Origin: Asterionellopsis glacialis
Taxonomy: Eukaryota > Bacillariophyta > Plagiogrammaphyceae > Rhaphoneidales > Asterionellopsidaceae
Direction of reading: 5' to 3'
Length of the DNA stretch: 48,590 nt
NCBI GenBank assembly: GCA_014885115.2
Contig: WKLE02000326.1
Coordinates: forward strand, 6,034 to 54,623
Position numbers and translations under genes: made by a program. Positions 40,814-48,590 of this stretch are shown here, one piece after another (position 1 is the first letter of the stretch; each line of letters starts with the position of its first letter). The notes beneath the pieces are model-generated. The model had not been told where the DNA came from and searched no databases. It saw only the letters and a program-made list of their open reading frames with translations.

Positions 40814-43591
40814 TTATAAAATAATAATTTCTTCTTGAGCGTTGTGATTGGCCATACTGCCAATTTGTGATGACGAGCCGATCCTTCCATTGTCATTGTT
40901 GCTTGTTCTTTTTTTGGCGTATCGCAACTTGCTTTCTTCCATGAGCACCCATTTTTTGTTGGAGAAAAGTTGTACACGGTCACGGTTTGTACGCGCTACA
41001 CCTTTGTATTGTTCTAACAATCCCGTGTAAAAGCCACATAATTCCAAGTCATCTTTACATGACAAAAATTGTTCGCAGACACCGCATCTCCAGCGCCCAC
41101 CGCTAACAATTTCATTAGTTTGGAGAAAGTTTTTCAAATCAAAGCATTGCCAATGCTTACATTTGGTACCCCTGACAGGTGTCTCTATGATTGTCTTCGA
41201 AATTGGGCATGAGAGTGAAAATGTCATTGAGTCGTTGACTTCTTCCGTTGTGTCGTCCTCGTCATCAAGTACTACAGTTGATTGGCTGATATGCTGTAAC
41301 GCCTTTTCAATACTTTCCTGATGCGATAGCTTTTTAAGCCACTTATTGCATACGACTGAATACAGATTAGATGGAGATCTGTAGCGGCAGACTGCAACAC
41401 TAAATGCGTAGGGTTCGTTATCAACACAGCAAATCTGTATACGATTGACTCCACAAGGCTTTGCAATCATACCCGTCAAATCGCAGACGTATGACATATT
41501 CTTCCAAAGTGAATGATCGTGGGATTGTTGCTTCCTTTGAACGATTGATCTTGCTCGACCTAATACCTGTAAAAACGTTCCCTTTGGCCACATGTGTGTA
41601 TCAGCTCGTTTCTTCTTTTTGCTGTACTCTGCCGATAGGGGAATCATGCGAAGAATGAGACGGACTTGTCCATTCGAATATTTTTGTAAAAGAGATGTAC
41701 TTGGCAAATTCCAACCTGACACCAGGTTTGCCACATCCTGCGGCATTGCAATGTCGCATTCTAACGCAGTATGTGGCCGATCTCCCTTTTGAAACAATTC
41801 AATAGATGATACTGGTGATGTTCTGTCCATAACTTCATAAATGCTTTCCCAATATGGTTCCCACGAACATAACCGTGCCTTGATGAAGCCCATTTCATCA
41901 CGACTTAACCGATGATGTTGATACGTCACCCGTACGACCGACCTGGTAGAGAGTGCTCCCGTCAGGGGAGGACTGAAATTATCTGCTTGAAACAAAATTT
42001 TTGTGGGTATTGTATCAACGACAGGCTTAGTGGGTTGACACCGTTGTGGCTGTGATGTTATTTTAGATTGATGAACACCATCCAGCATTGAAGCATTAGA
42101 TTGGTTTTTCACCTTCTGCAGCCTGTTCTTCTCAGTAGCGGCTGGGTTGTTTATATTTGTAGACGGTCGATCCGAGTTCTTACTGGGTGGTACTGTACTG
42201 TTTCCGTTTGTAACTGTCTTTTCCGTTCTCTCTACAAGATTAGCGTTCGATCCCAGTTGAGCTGCACTTGCTGAAATGGAATCCGTTGAAACGATTCGAG
42301 CAGAAGGAGGCGGTACACTTTGCTGCAATGTTGACTGTGCAGATGCAATCGAATTAGAAACGGGTTCCGTTGAAATAGGCCGAACAGAAGGAGGCCTTGT
42401 TTGATCCAATGATGACCGTACAGATGCAATCGAATCAGAAACTGAAACCGATGCAGATGATTCCTGAGATATGGTGTTTGGTCTAGTTACATTCTGTGAG
42501 GTATTTGCAGATGTGTTTTTCCGCGAGCTGGTGACAATTGTCGATGAATGTACCCCTGTCTTTGTAGCGTTCTTTTTCGACATTGCGGCATGCTGTGTCG
42601 TCCCCGTGGCAGATGATGAAGAAAGTGTCCTTAGTGCTGGATTTCTCTCGGCCATGAGAACATGTTTTGGTACCGAAGCAATGGGTTTAGTCCCTGCATG
42701 GCTTTCATTTACATTATTATTCATGATGTGGGACTGATTTGTAGCCGATGTTTTCTTGTTGCCACCCGCTGGAATATTTCTTTGCGAATCGCTACTAGAA
42801 GTACTAGGCACTGTTTTTCCTTTGTGATTATTAGAGTGTTTTCCTTTTTTGTTTGGGGCGGAAGCATTTTTCTCCTTATCCGACAACCGTCGTTTCTTTT
42901 TTGGTTGTCCAGCCCAGGTACGTAAACTTTCGTCGTCGTCGTCGTCGTCAGGTGCATTACTTCTATGTTCATTCACTTTCTTGGAAGAAAAATCCTTACT
43001 TGCTTTTTGTTGCAGTGCTGTTGCTTGTGATAACGTTGAAGTTCGTTCCATGGAAGTTTTATTAATACTTGCAGAAGTTGCCACCACTACGGTTGAAGAA
43101 TTGGGGGTTATAGATTTGCTTGTATTTACTGTATGTGATGTATTAATATTTGTTTCCATATTCGAGCTTATTGGATTTTTGGAAGCATTTTTCTTATTCG
43201 TGATACTAGCATCAGATGAGGAGTGTCCTTTCTGGTTGTCCACAGCTTCATCAATGCTCGATAGCATTGATTGGACACATTGCCATGAAAAACGGCGGCG
43301 TAATGGTGGTATTCTATCATCTATAGATCTGTAAAAGTGTCGATGTATAATGAATTCTAATTTTTCATGTGGAGATTTGAAATTAGTGGGAATTGCCGAT
43401 GCGGTCCTGTCGTTACCATTGTCGTCTTCAATTTTCGTAAATGCCTCCGCCAAACGATCTACCACGAATGGACTAAGATTATTCCATTGTGCTCGACGTT
43501 TCACAATTACTCTGCCCCATATATCTTTATGATCATTCAGTGCTCCAGAGGAAGTACCGGTATCATTCAGGCGTTCCGTTGTATTGGCCAT
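40814..43591 (-). CDS. SIZ/PIAS-type SUMO E3 ligase (SP-RING)
   Basis: 925 aa, single exon, ATG at 43591. The N-terminal ~500 residues are Ser/Thr/Asn-rich and disordered, with a short Asp run and KKKRR clusters that could be nuclear signals. Residues about 525-715 resemble a PINIT-like beta domain (ILFQADNFSPPLTGALSTR onward). The SP-RING (zf-MIZ) follows at about 790-850: SCPISKTIIETPVRGTKCKH, CFDLKNFL and WRCGVCEQFL, giving the C-x-H-x2-C and C-x2-C ligands. SP-RING ligases hold the SUMO-charged E2 Ubc9 and promote SUMO transfer to nuclear substrates. A SAP domain was not recognised at the N-terminus. The MIZ finger is certain; PIAS versus SIZ versus Mms21 subfamily is less so, though the length favours SIZ/PIAS. 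Confidence 0.85.
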   Translation of the reverse strand: MANTTERLNDTGTSSGALNDHKDIWGRVIVKRRAQWNNLSPFVVDRLAEAFTKIEDDNGNDRTASAIPTNFKSPHEKLEFIIHRHFYRSIDDRIPPLRRRFSWQCVQSMLSSIDEAVDNQKGHSSSDASITNKKNASKNPISSNMETNINTSHTVNTSKSITPNSSTVVVATSASINKTSMERTSTLSQATALQQKASKDFSSKKVNEHRSNAPDDDDDDESLRTWAGQPKKKRRLSDKEKNASAPNKKGKHSNNHKGKTVPSTSSSDSQRNIPAGGNKKTSATNQSHIMNNNVNESHAGTKPIASVPKHVLMAERNPALRTLSSSSATGTTQHAAMSKKNATKTGVHSSTIVTSSRKNTSANTSQNVTRPNTISQESSASVSVSDSIASVRSSLDQTRPPSVRPISTEPVSNSIASAQSTLQQSVPPPSARIVSTDSISASAAQLGSNANLVERTEKTVTNGNSTVPPSKNSDRPSTNINNPAATEKNRLQKVKNQSNASMLDGVHQSKITSQPQRCQPTKPVVDTIPTKILFQADNFSPPLTGALSTRSVVRVTYQHHRLSRDEMGFIKARLCSWEPYWESIYEVMDRTSPVSSIELFQKGDRPHTALECDIAMPQDVANLVSGWNLPSTSLLQKYSNGQVRLILRMIPLSAEYSKKKKRADTHMWPKGTFLQVLGRARSIVQRKQQSHDHSLWKNMSYVCDLTGMIAKPCGVNRIQICCVDNEPYAFSVAVCRYRSPSNLYSVVCNKWLKKLSHQESIEKALQHISQSTVVLDDEDDTTEEVNDSMTFSLSCPISKTIIETPVRGTKCKHWQCFDLKNFLQTNEIVSGGRWRCGVCEQFLSCKDDLELCGFYTGLLEQYKGVARTNRDRVQLFSNKKWVLMEESKLRYAKKRTSNNDNGRIGSSSQIGSMANHNAQEEIIIL

Positions 43592-44687
43592 TGCTACTAA
43601 CTAGCGTTGTTCTTGTGACCTAATTTTGCATGGAAGTCAGACACAGTGGTGTCGATGCGTCCACACGCTGGCGGCAAACAAGAATTGCGCGCAACAAGAA
43701 AAAATGCAGTGCGGCTTTGGAAATCCGGCGGAATGCAGTACCTTAAGCACAAAATGGAAAAAAGGGACCTACAGTCAGTACCAGGTACAAACTTTATGTG
43801 CAAAACTCTCGTAAGATTTCAAAATAGGACAGGAGGGTAGCGGCGGTATCATGTTTTTTCTAACGGTTTTCCATAGTAAGTAAATATATTATTAGGGTTT
43901 CAGTTAGTTGAATGTGTTGCGTGAGTTTTCATTTTGAGGGGTTGTGACCTGTTGTGACTTGCCGTTGGGCCTCCTTGGGTGGGGCCCGTGAGCCGCGGAC
44001 AGGCAAGAGATGAGTGGAGCAGACGCAGTTTCCTGTTGAAATTACGTACGGAATGTGCTAGGTACCAGGTACGTGCGTAGCTATGACGTGTGTGAGTGCG
44101 CCCCCGGACCGATATCGATTGTTTCACACAGACACACTAACAATGAATTTTGTATGATCTACTGGAGTGCTCCTCAAATTCAAATCCGCACAAGGCACAA
44201 GGCACCGTGTGCAAATTGTGCTGTATCAGAATTTGAGCACATTTCAAAACCAAAACCATACAGTTGAATGGCCAGAGTTACTTAGCTTTCTAATACTGTG
44301 TGGAGGATTGGTCTGCTGTCAACTGTAAGGCATGGAGGTTGGTACTTTTCTTTGCTCACAATTTCACCAAGACATTTACACAGAAAAAGGGGAACTAGGG
44401 GGGAGGGGTGCTAGAAATGAAACTAGTTCATATACATTTAGTTCCTGTAACACATCAGTGTCCTGCTTCTAGGGAACTTGACATCCCAGGGAGGAGTGGA
44501 TGTGAGGGCCAAAAAAGGGTTTTTTAATATGACTATAGGCCAGGGTTTAACCTGAGTAGATAGAAAACAAGATTTAGAATCTGATATGGAAAAAAACCTA
44601 TAGGCTAAAAAAGAGCTACCATGGAAGCAACTACAGAGGATAGCATGATCAGGAAAAGCAGATAAAAGCTGATGACAGTACTATATG
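43592..44687. other. Intergenic region, no gene seen
   Basis: It carries GTACCAGGTAC at 43778-43788 and again at 44062-44072. No coding sequence is supported. The transposon-like element begins at its right edge. Confidence 0.5.
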
Positions 44688-45872
44688 GAGTTGTTCCAGG
44701 ATTAGGTGGACCAACTTGTGACATTTGGTCTGTAGACTCCACGTAGACCCAAAAATCACATTTGTAAGTTATGAATATATTTATGAATTAATAATTTAAT
44801 ATACTTCAAAAAATTGTAATATATGTAACTATAATGTAATACATTTATGCTACTGGAATATACTCCTGGTATATACATATACATTAATATTTTATATTAC
44901 AGCATGGCCGACTTGTATTGGAGTTGAATCCAATCACAACTTGGCCGGTGCACTTGTTGGCATTGCAGGCTCACCCAATTGACAAAAATTGGTGGTTGCA
45001 CCCAGATCTCTTCCAATCAATCTTGCAAAATGGTGCTGTTTGCAGTGAGTTGTTTCAAGATTAGGTGGACCAACTTGTGACATTTGGTCCGTAGACTCCA
45101 GGTAGACCCAAAATTCATATTTTTAAATTATGAACATATTCATGAATGGATAATTTTATATACTTTGAAAAAATATTATATATATATTCATATTTCAATA
45201 CTTTTATACTACTGGAATATATACCCAGTATATATACATACCCGAATATATTGTATTATGGCACAGCCAACTTGTATTGGAATTGAATACAATGACGACC
45301 TGGCCAGTGTACTTTTGGGCATTGCAGGCTCATTGCAGGCTCACCCAACTGACAAAAATTGGTTGTTGCACCTAGATCTCTTCCGATCAATCTTGCAAAA
45401 TGGTGCTGTTTGCGGTACGCCTTGTGTATGGAACCATATGGGTGGTTGTTAGTTAAAAATGGCTGGTTGTTGAGAAATCAGTACCATAAAATGGTATGTC
45501 CTTCCATCCTTGCAAAAAAAATAACATGCAAAATTACTAGCTTTGACTAATTTGATTTTTAAAAAAATCTATGTCACAGTCTAGTACTGGACTGGTCCAC
45601 CTAATCCTGGACCCACTCCGGTACCAATTTCTTGACACACAGCCATTTTTAACTAGCAACCACTGGTAAGGTTCCATGCAGAAGATCCCTGTGCATGGAA
45701 CCATACCAGTCATTAGTTTTGTGTAAAGAGAGATTGGTACCATAAAATTGTACATTGCGCCATCCCCACACAAAAAATAACATGCAAAATTACTAGCTTT
45801 GATTAATTGGATCTAAAAAATCCTATGTCACAGCCCAGTACTGGACTGGTCCACCTAATCCTGGAACAACTC
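44688..45872. mobile_element. 1.19-kb non-autonomous TIR element with nested ends
   Basis: The outermost 26 bases at each end are perfect inverted repeats, starting GAGTTGTTCCAGGATTAG and ending CTAATCCTGGAACAACTC. The flanks are TATG on both sides (44684-44687 and 45873-45876), a possible 4-bp target duplication. Inside, a second left end starts at 45047 and a second right end finishes at 45618, so one element appears inserted in, or duplicated within, another. The left half is a 359-bp direct duplication (44688 and 45047). The right half has three copies of a ~60-100-bp block, the middle one inverted. No transposase frame is present. Superfamily not determined. Confidence 0.75.
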
Positions 45873-46129
45873 TATGTTAATATAAAGAAGAAGCAAAGAA
45901 TACTAGTGTTTCAGTAGGTGGTGACAAAATAAGTTATGCAGTATGCTTCAGTTTTTTTTTAAAATAAAGAGTTGGATATTGGTAAGGCTTTTTAAAGATT
46001 ACTTTGAAATTTTTTGGTAAAAAGTGCAGCAACAACTGTGGTCATTACTAAACAAAAGTATTCAGCACATTGATAACAGCTCTCTCTGACTAATTGATCA
46101 CATTTCTGTACATCTAAAGTACAAGTAAT
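45873..46129. other. Flank of the TIR element
   Basis: Short AT-rich spacer with poly-T near 45952. No gene. Confidence 0.45.
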
Positions 46130-46730
46130 TCATGATGACTTTCAGGAAGCAGAAAGACAACTGTATACATTCTCACTCCCAATGGTTCAACACATGTTGC
46201 ACAAAAAAAATAACAATTCTATGGAGGAGAGTCTTATTGAAGAAGAGTGATTGAATCAAAGAATGGGTGTTGTTTTTGTAGTTCATTATATAATCAAGTT
46301 GAATATATTCCTATGTTGAATAGAATTGTAAAGCAGCTTCAAAATGATAAAAGAAGCTAATTCTTATACAGTACTAGTAGTTGGCAATTAATACTAACTA
46401 AAATATAATCTAAAGTAGAGGCTCTGCATGATGACTTGCAAATACAGGTAGAAAATGACAGCATGAAGTCTTGCCCCAAACGGTGCAAGACACATTGGAC
46501 CCAGAAAATAACAATTCTGTGGAGGATAGACTATTCGAATAAGCTTAACCGAATCAAAGAATTGACGTTGTTGTTAAGAAATAGTTCATTATATTCTTGC
46601 TGAACATATTCCTTCATTGAACACAATATAGTGAAACAGCTTCAAAACAATAAAAGAAGACAATTCTTGACAACGGTTACAGTAGGAGGCAATTTAAACT
46701 AAGTAAACTATAATCTATTTTTATCGTAAA
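46130..46730. repeat. Diverged ~300-bp direct repeat
   Basis: Two copies about 298 bp apart share AATAACAATTCT.TGGAGGA (46210 and 46508), GAATCAAAGAAT, AGTTCATTATAT, AGCTTCAAAA.AATAAAAGAAG and ACTATAATCTA-type blocks in the same order. The copies are clearly diverged, with small indels, and both are non-coding. Confidence 0.7.
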
Positions 46731-47160
46731 CGATCGTACAGTACTGCGGCTAGAGTAATTTGCTATTGATATCGACTGAACACTATTTTGCATTAAATGG
46801 CGCTTGAAGAAAATCCAATATCATCCAGAAGAGATTTCACGTTGATAGACAATTCAAGATATTTATTATCATCAAGTACGCACTCATATGAATTATCAAT
46901 CACAAATCCTCCTTATTTGATTCTTTCTTATAGGAAATTTGCAAATATAATTATGATATCAGAACGCATATCTCTCTTGTTTTGGACAATGTCGTTACAG
47001 TAAATAACAGAACGTATTTACCATGACCAAAATCTAATTTTGCCAGTAAGATTCTACAGGTAAGACTGACAGCACCTGAAAGCAGTACTGTATCTAGCTG
47101 GCTTGAAGAAAATACAGGATACAGATAATCTTCGAAGTTCATCTCATTTTATAATCCAGT
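46731..47160. other. Upstream region of the terminal gene
   Basis: A 68-codon plus-strand frame at 46797-47003 starts with ATG but has no recognisable feature. GCTTGAAGAAAAT occurs at 46801 and again at 47101, suggesting a small duplication. No gene is called. Confidence 0.45.
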
Positions 47161-48590
47161 ATGAACAACGAAAACAATCGCCACACTGATTCGCCCATTG
47201 AAGAAAACATAGAGTCAATTCCATCAAGTCCTCAGTTGATTTCAAAGGTACCATCAACATCTCCTTCGTTTAGTCCAAATCCTAAATCAGAGTTTCCATT
47301 TCTTCACCCCACGACATCCGAAACATACCATCCATCATTTGGTCCAACCTATTCTCTTGATCCAACATTAAGTCCTTTCAATATTCCAACAACAATCCCA
47401 TCTGATTCCATCGATCCCACATCATTCCCGTCGGATTATCCATCATTGCGTCCTTCCCAAATCAGTTCCCCAACGACCGTTCCAAGTGATACTATCTATT
47501 CTACGTCCTCTCCCTCGCCGTATACATCATTCGGACCTACCCCAACTGGTTCCATCATAGTAACGACCACTCTGTCCAAGTGTCCTAATGTTACCACTAC
47601 GACCATTTCTGAAAATCCCATTATTTCATCCAATTGGTTTCTCATTGCTGCAGGGTTTCTCGCTTATTTTCCTGCGATTATTTACTTCTGTTTCGGTTAC
47701 CTAACAGACCTAATCAATAGCTTTTATGGAGATACAGCACCTAGTTTGGTTCATGCTGGACATCCCGGTAAGAAAAACTTCATTTACACCATGATTGTAG
47801 CTGTGGCATTAATCGCGGGCTTGTTCGGGCAAGTATATGACAGTCGTAGATTGGCGATCCACCTCATATTCTGGGTACCAATAGGATTATTCATTGATCA
47901 ATTGTGGTCAGTGCAGAAAAAGTACAGTGAATTAGGGAGGAATGGCCAAAAAATAGAGACTCACGTGCAATCAAACACTATTTATCAAAATTTTACACGA
48001 AGGTTCTATTGTTCTCTGCTGCTGGGTGTTGCTCAGGTTAAACTCTTGGTTTTATATGTTGGAGGGATTTGGCAATTTAAGAATATTGAAATCCTTGACG
48101 ATTGCCTTTGTAACTATGAATCTGATTCCAATTGTGTCAAGCGATCAGAGTATATTGGGTACTACGTCGTAGCAGTATTTACTGAAATTGAATTTATCTT
48201 TGGAAGAGACATGTGGTCCAAACGGATTGATGCTGTCAAGTTTTGGGCAGATGTCTTTCATATTGTGCGATATCAACCTAGTCGAAACGAAGCGCCTGAT
48301 GGATACAAGTGGCATGAACAAGTCCAGCACAATATGAAAAATTTCATCATATGGTACCGTTTTTCGTATTGCACCTTTGTCAACAGTGTAAGTCTTGGGA
48401 TCATTATGATGTGTCTACCACATTATGTTGCTATTGGCAACCCACGACCAAATCCTTTGACATTTATATTGAATGTCCTTGGAGCTTTCTATGTTAATGA
48501 GCTCGACGATGAAGACATCAAAGAAATTCAACTGCTTATCCCCATATGTACTAACATGCTTTCTAGTGGAAAACCGTTTATTGTCTATGG
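47161..48590 (+). CDS. Ser/Pro-rich multi-pass membrane protein (3' end beyond window)
   Basis: ATG at 47161 opens a frame of 476 codons that is still open at the right edge. Residues about 20-145 are rich in Ser/Pro/Thr, with recurring PSxxP and SPSF/FGPT units like an O-glycosylated cell-surface stalk, and are preceded by no signal peptide. Then come several hydrophobic spans: about 160-183 (WFLIAAGFLAYFPAIIYFCF), 208-222, 230-245, 285-300, 330-345 and 400-420. A Cys-rich loop (DDCLCNYESDSNCV) lies between spans, and NELDDEDIKEIQ follows the last complete one. I do not recognise the family. It may be a diatom-specific membrane protein. The true C-terminus and any introns lie outside the window. 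Confidence 0.75.
   Translation, partial: MNNENNRHTDSPIEENIESIPSSPQLISKVPSTSPSFSPNPKSEFPFLHPTTSETYHPSFGPTYSLDPTLSPFNIPTTIPSDSIDPTSFPSDYPSLRPSQISSPTTVPSDTIYSTSSPSPYTSFGPTPTGSIIVTTTLSKCPNVTTTTISENPIISSNWFLIAAGFLAYFPAIIYFCFGYLTDLINSFYGDTAPSLVHAGHPGKKNFIYTMIVAVALIAGLFGQVYDSRRLAIHLIFWVPIGLFIDQLWSVQKKYSELGRNGQKIETHVQSNTIYQNFTRRFYCSLLLGVAQVKLLVLYVGGIWQFKNIEILDDCLCNYESDSNCVKRSEYIGYYVVAVFTEIEFIFGRDMWSKRIDAVKFWADVFHIVRYQPSRNEAPDGYKWHEQVQHNMKNFIIWYRFSYCTFVNSVSLGIIMMCLPHYVAIGNPRPNPLTFILNVLGAFYVNELDDEDIKEIQLLIPICTNMLSSGKPFIVY

Noticed and set aside
42471..43334. Plus-strand frames of 88 and 161 codons
   Set aside because: Antisense to the low-complexity part of the SUMO ligase gene.
45084..45452. 122-codon frame in the TIR element as a gene
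   Set aside because: It starts in AT-rich repeat sequence from a non-ATG codon, and the matching copy 1 segment is in a different frame. At most a captured exon.

Overview
The window looks like nuclear DNA of a stramenopile alga, most likely a pennate diatom. The inference rests on short introns of 93-159 bp, three of the four with GTAAGT donors, no operons, and tiny intergenic ORFs. It also rests on secretory leaders ending in an Ala-Phe motif typical of plastid-targeted proteins of red-lineage algae. Two long single-pass LRR surface proteins with Ser/Pro/Thr or acidic spacers, of a kind common in diatoms, point the same way. No rRNA, convincing tRNA or CRISPR was seen. About 20 protein genes or gene remnants occupy a little over half of the sequence. 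Several start sites were moved from a non-ATG to the first plausible in-frame ATG.

Layout. 1-5.2 kb: a DysF + TRAF-zinc-finger gene running off the left edge (minus). Next come an unrecognised multi-pass membrane gene and, beside it, a 5'-half copy of the same gene broken by the 3' remnant of a piggyBac-like transposon. 5.2-9.2 kb: two plus-strand genes with matching leaders, a TPR + tubulin-tyrosine-ligase-like ATP-grasp protein and an Mpv17/PMP22 protein. 9.4-20.2 kb: two minus-strand LRR membrane proteins, whose introns I placed by eye, flanking a decayed epoxide-hydrolase-like gene. 21.6-26.2 kb: a sulfotransferase-like type II membrane protein with a degenerate cofactor loop, then a Ser/Thr kinase. 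26.2-30 kb: a gene-poor stretch.

30-40.7 kb: phosphoserine aminotransferase with a targeting leader, mitochondrial ribosomal protein uL23, and several small genes. Two of these encode proteins built from internal repeats that I do not recognise: a cytosolic protein with four MEC...SD.LDEP repeats, and a membrane-anchored protein with five repeats built on H-x-K-x-x-R units. An NTF2/SnoaL-like protein and a prolyl-4-hydroxylase-type oxygenase complete the stretch. 40.8-43.6 kb: a SIZ/PIAS-type SUMO E3 ligase. 43.6-47.2 kb: repeat-rich DNA with a 1.19-kb terminal-inverted-repeat element carrying nested ends, and a further ~300-bp direct repeat. 47.2 kb-end: the start of a Ser/Pro-rich multi-pass membrane protein cut by the window edge.

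No pathway cluster is evident. The genes are mostly independent eukaryotic units: amino acid synthesis, mitochondrial translation, SUMOylation, signalling and cell-surface recognition. The most distinctive material is the two repeat proteins, the adjacent pair with AFSS-type leaders, the gene/transposon chimera, and short GTACC-type palindromes scattered between genes.
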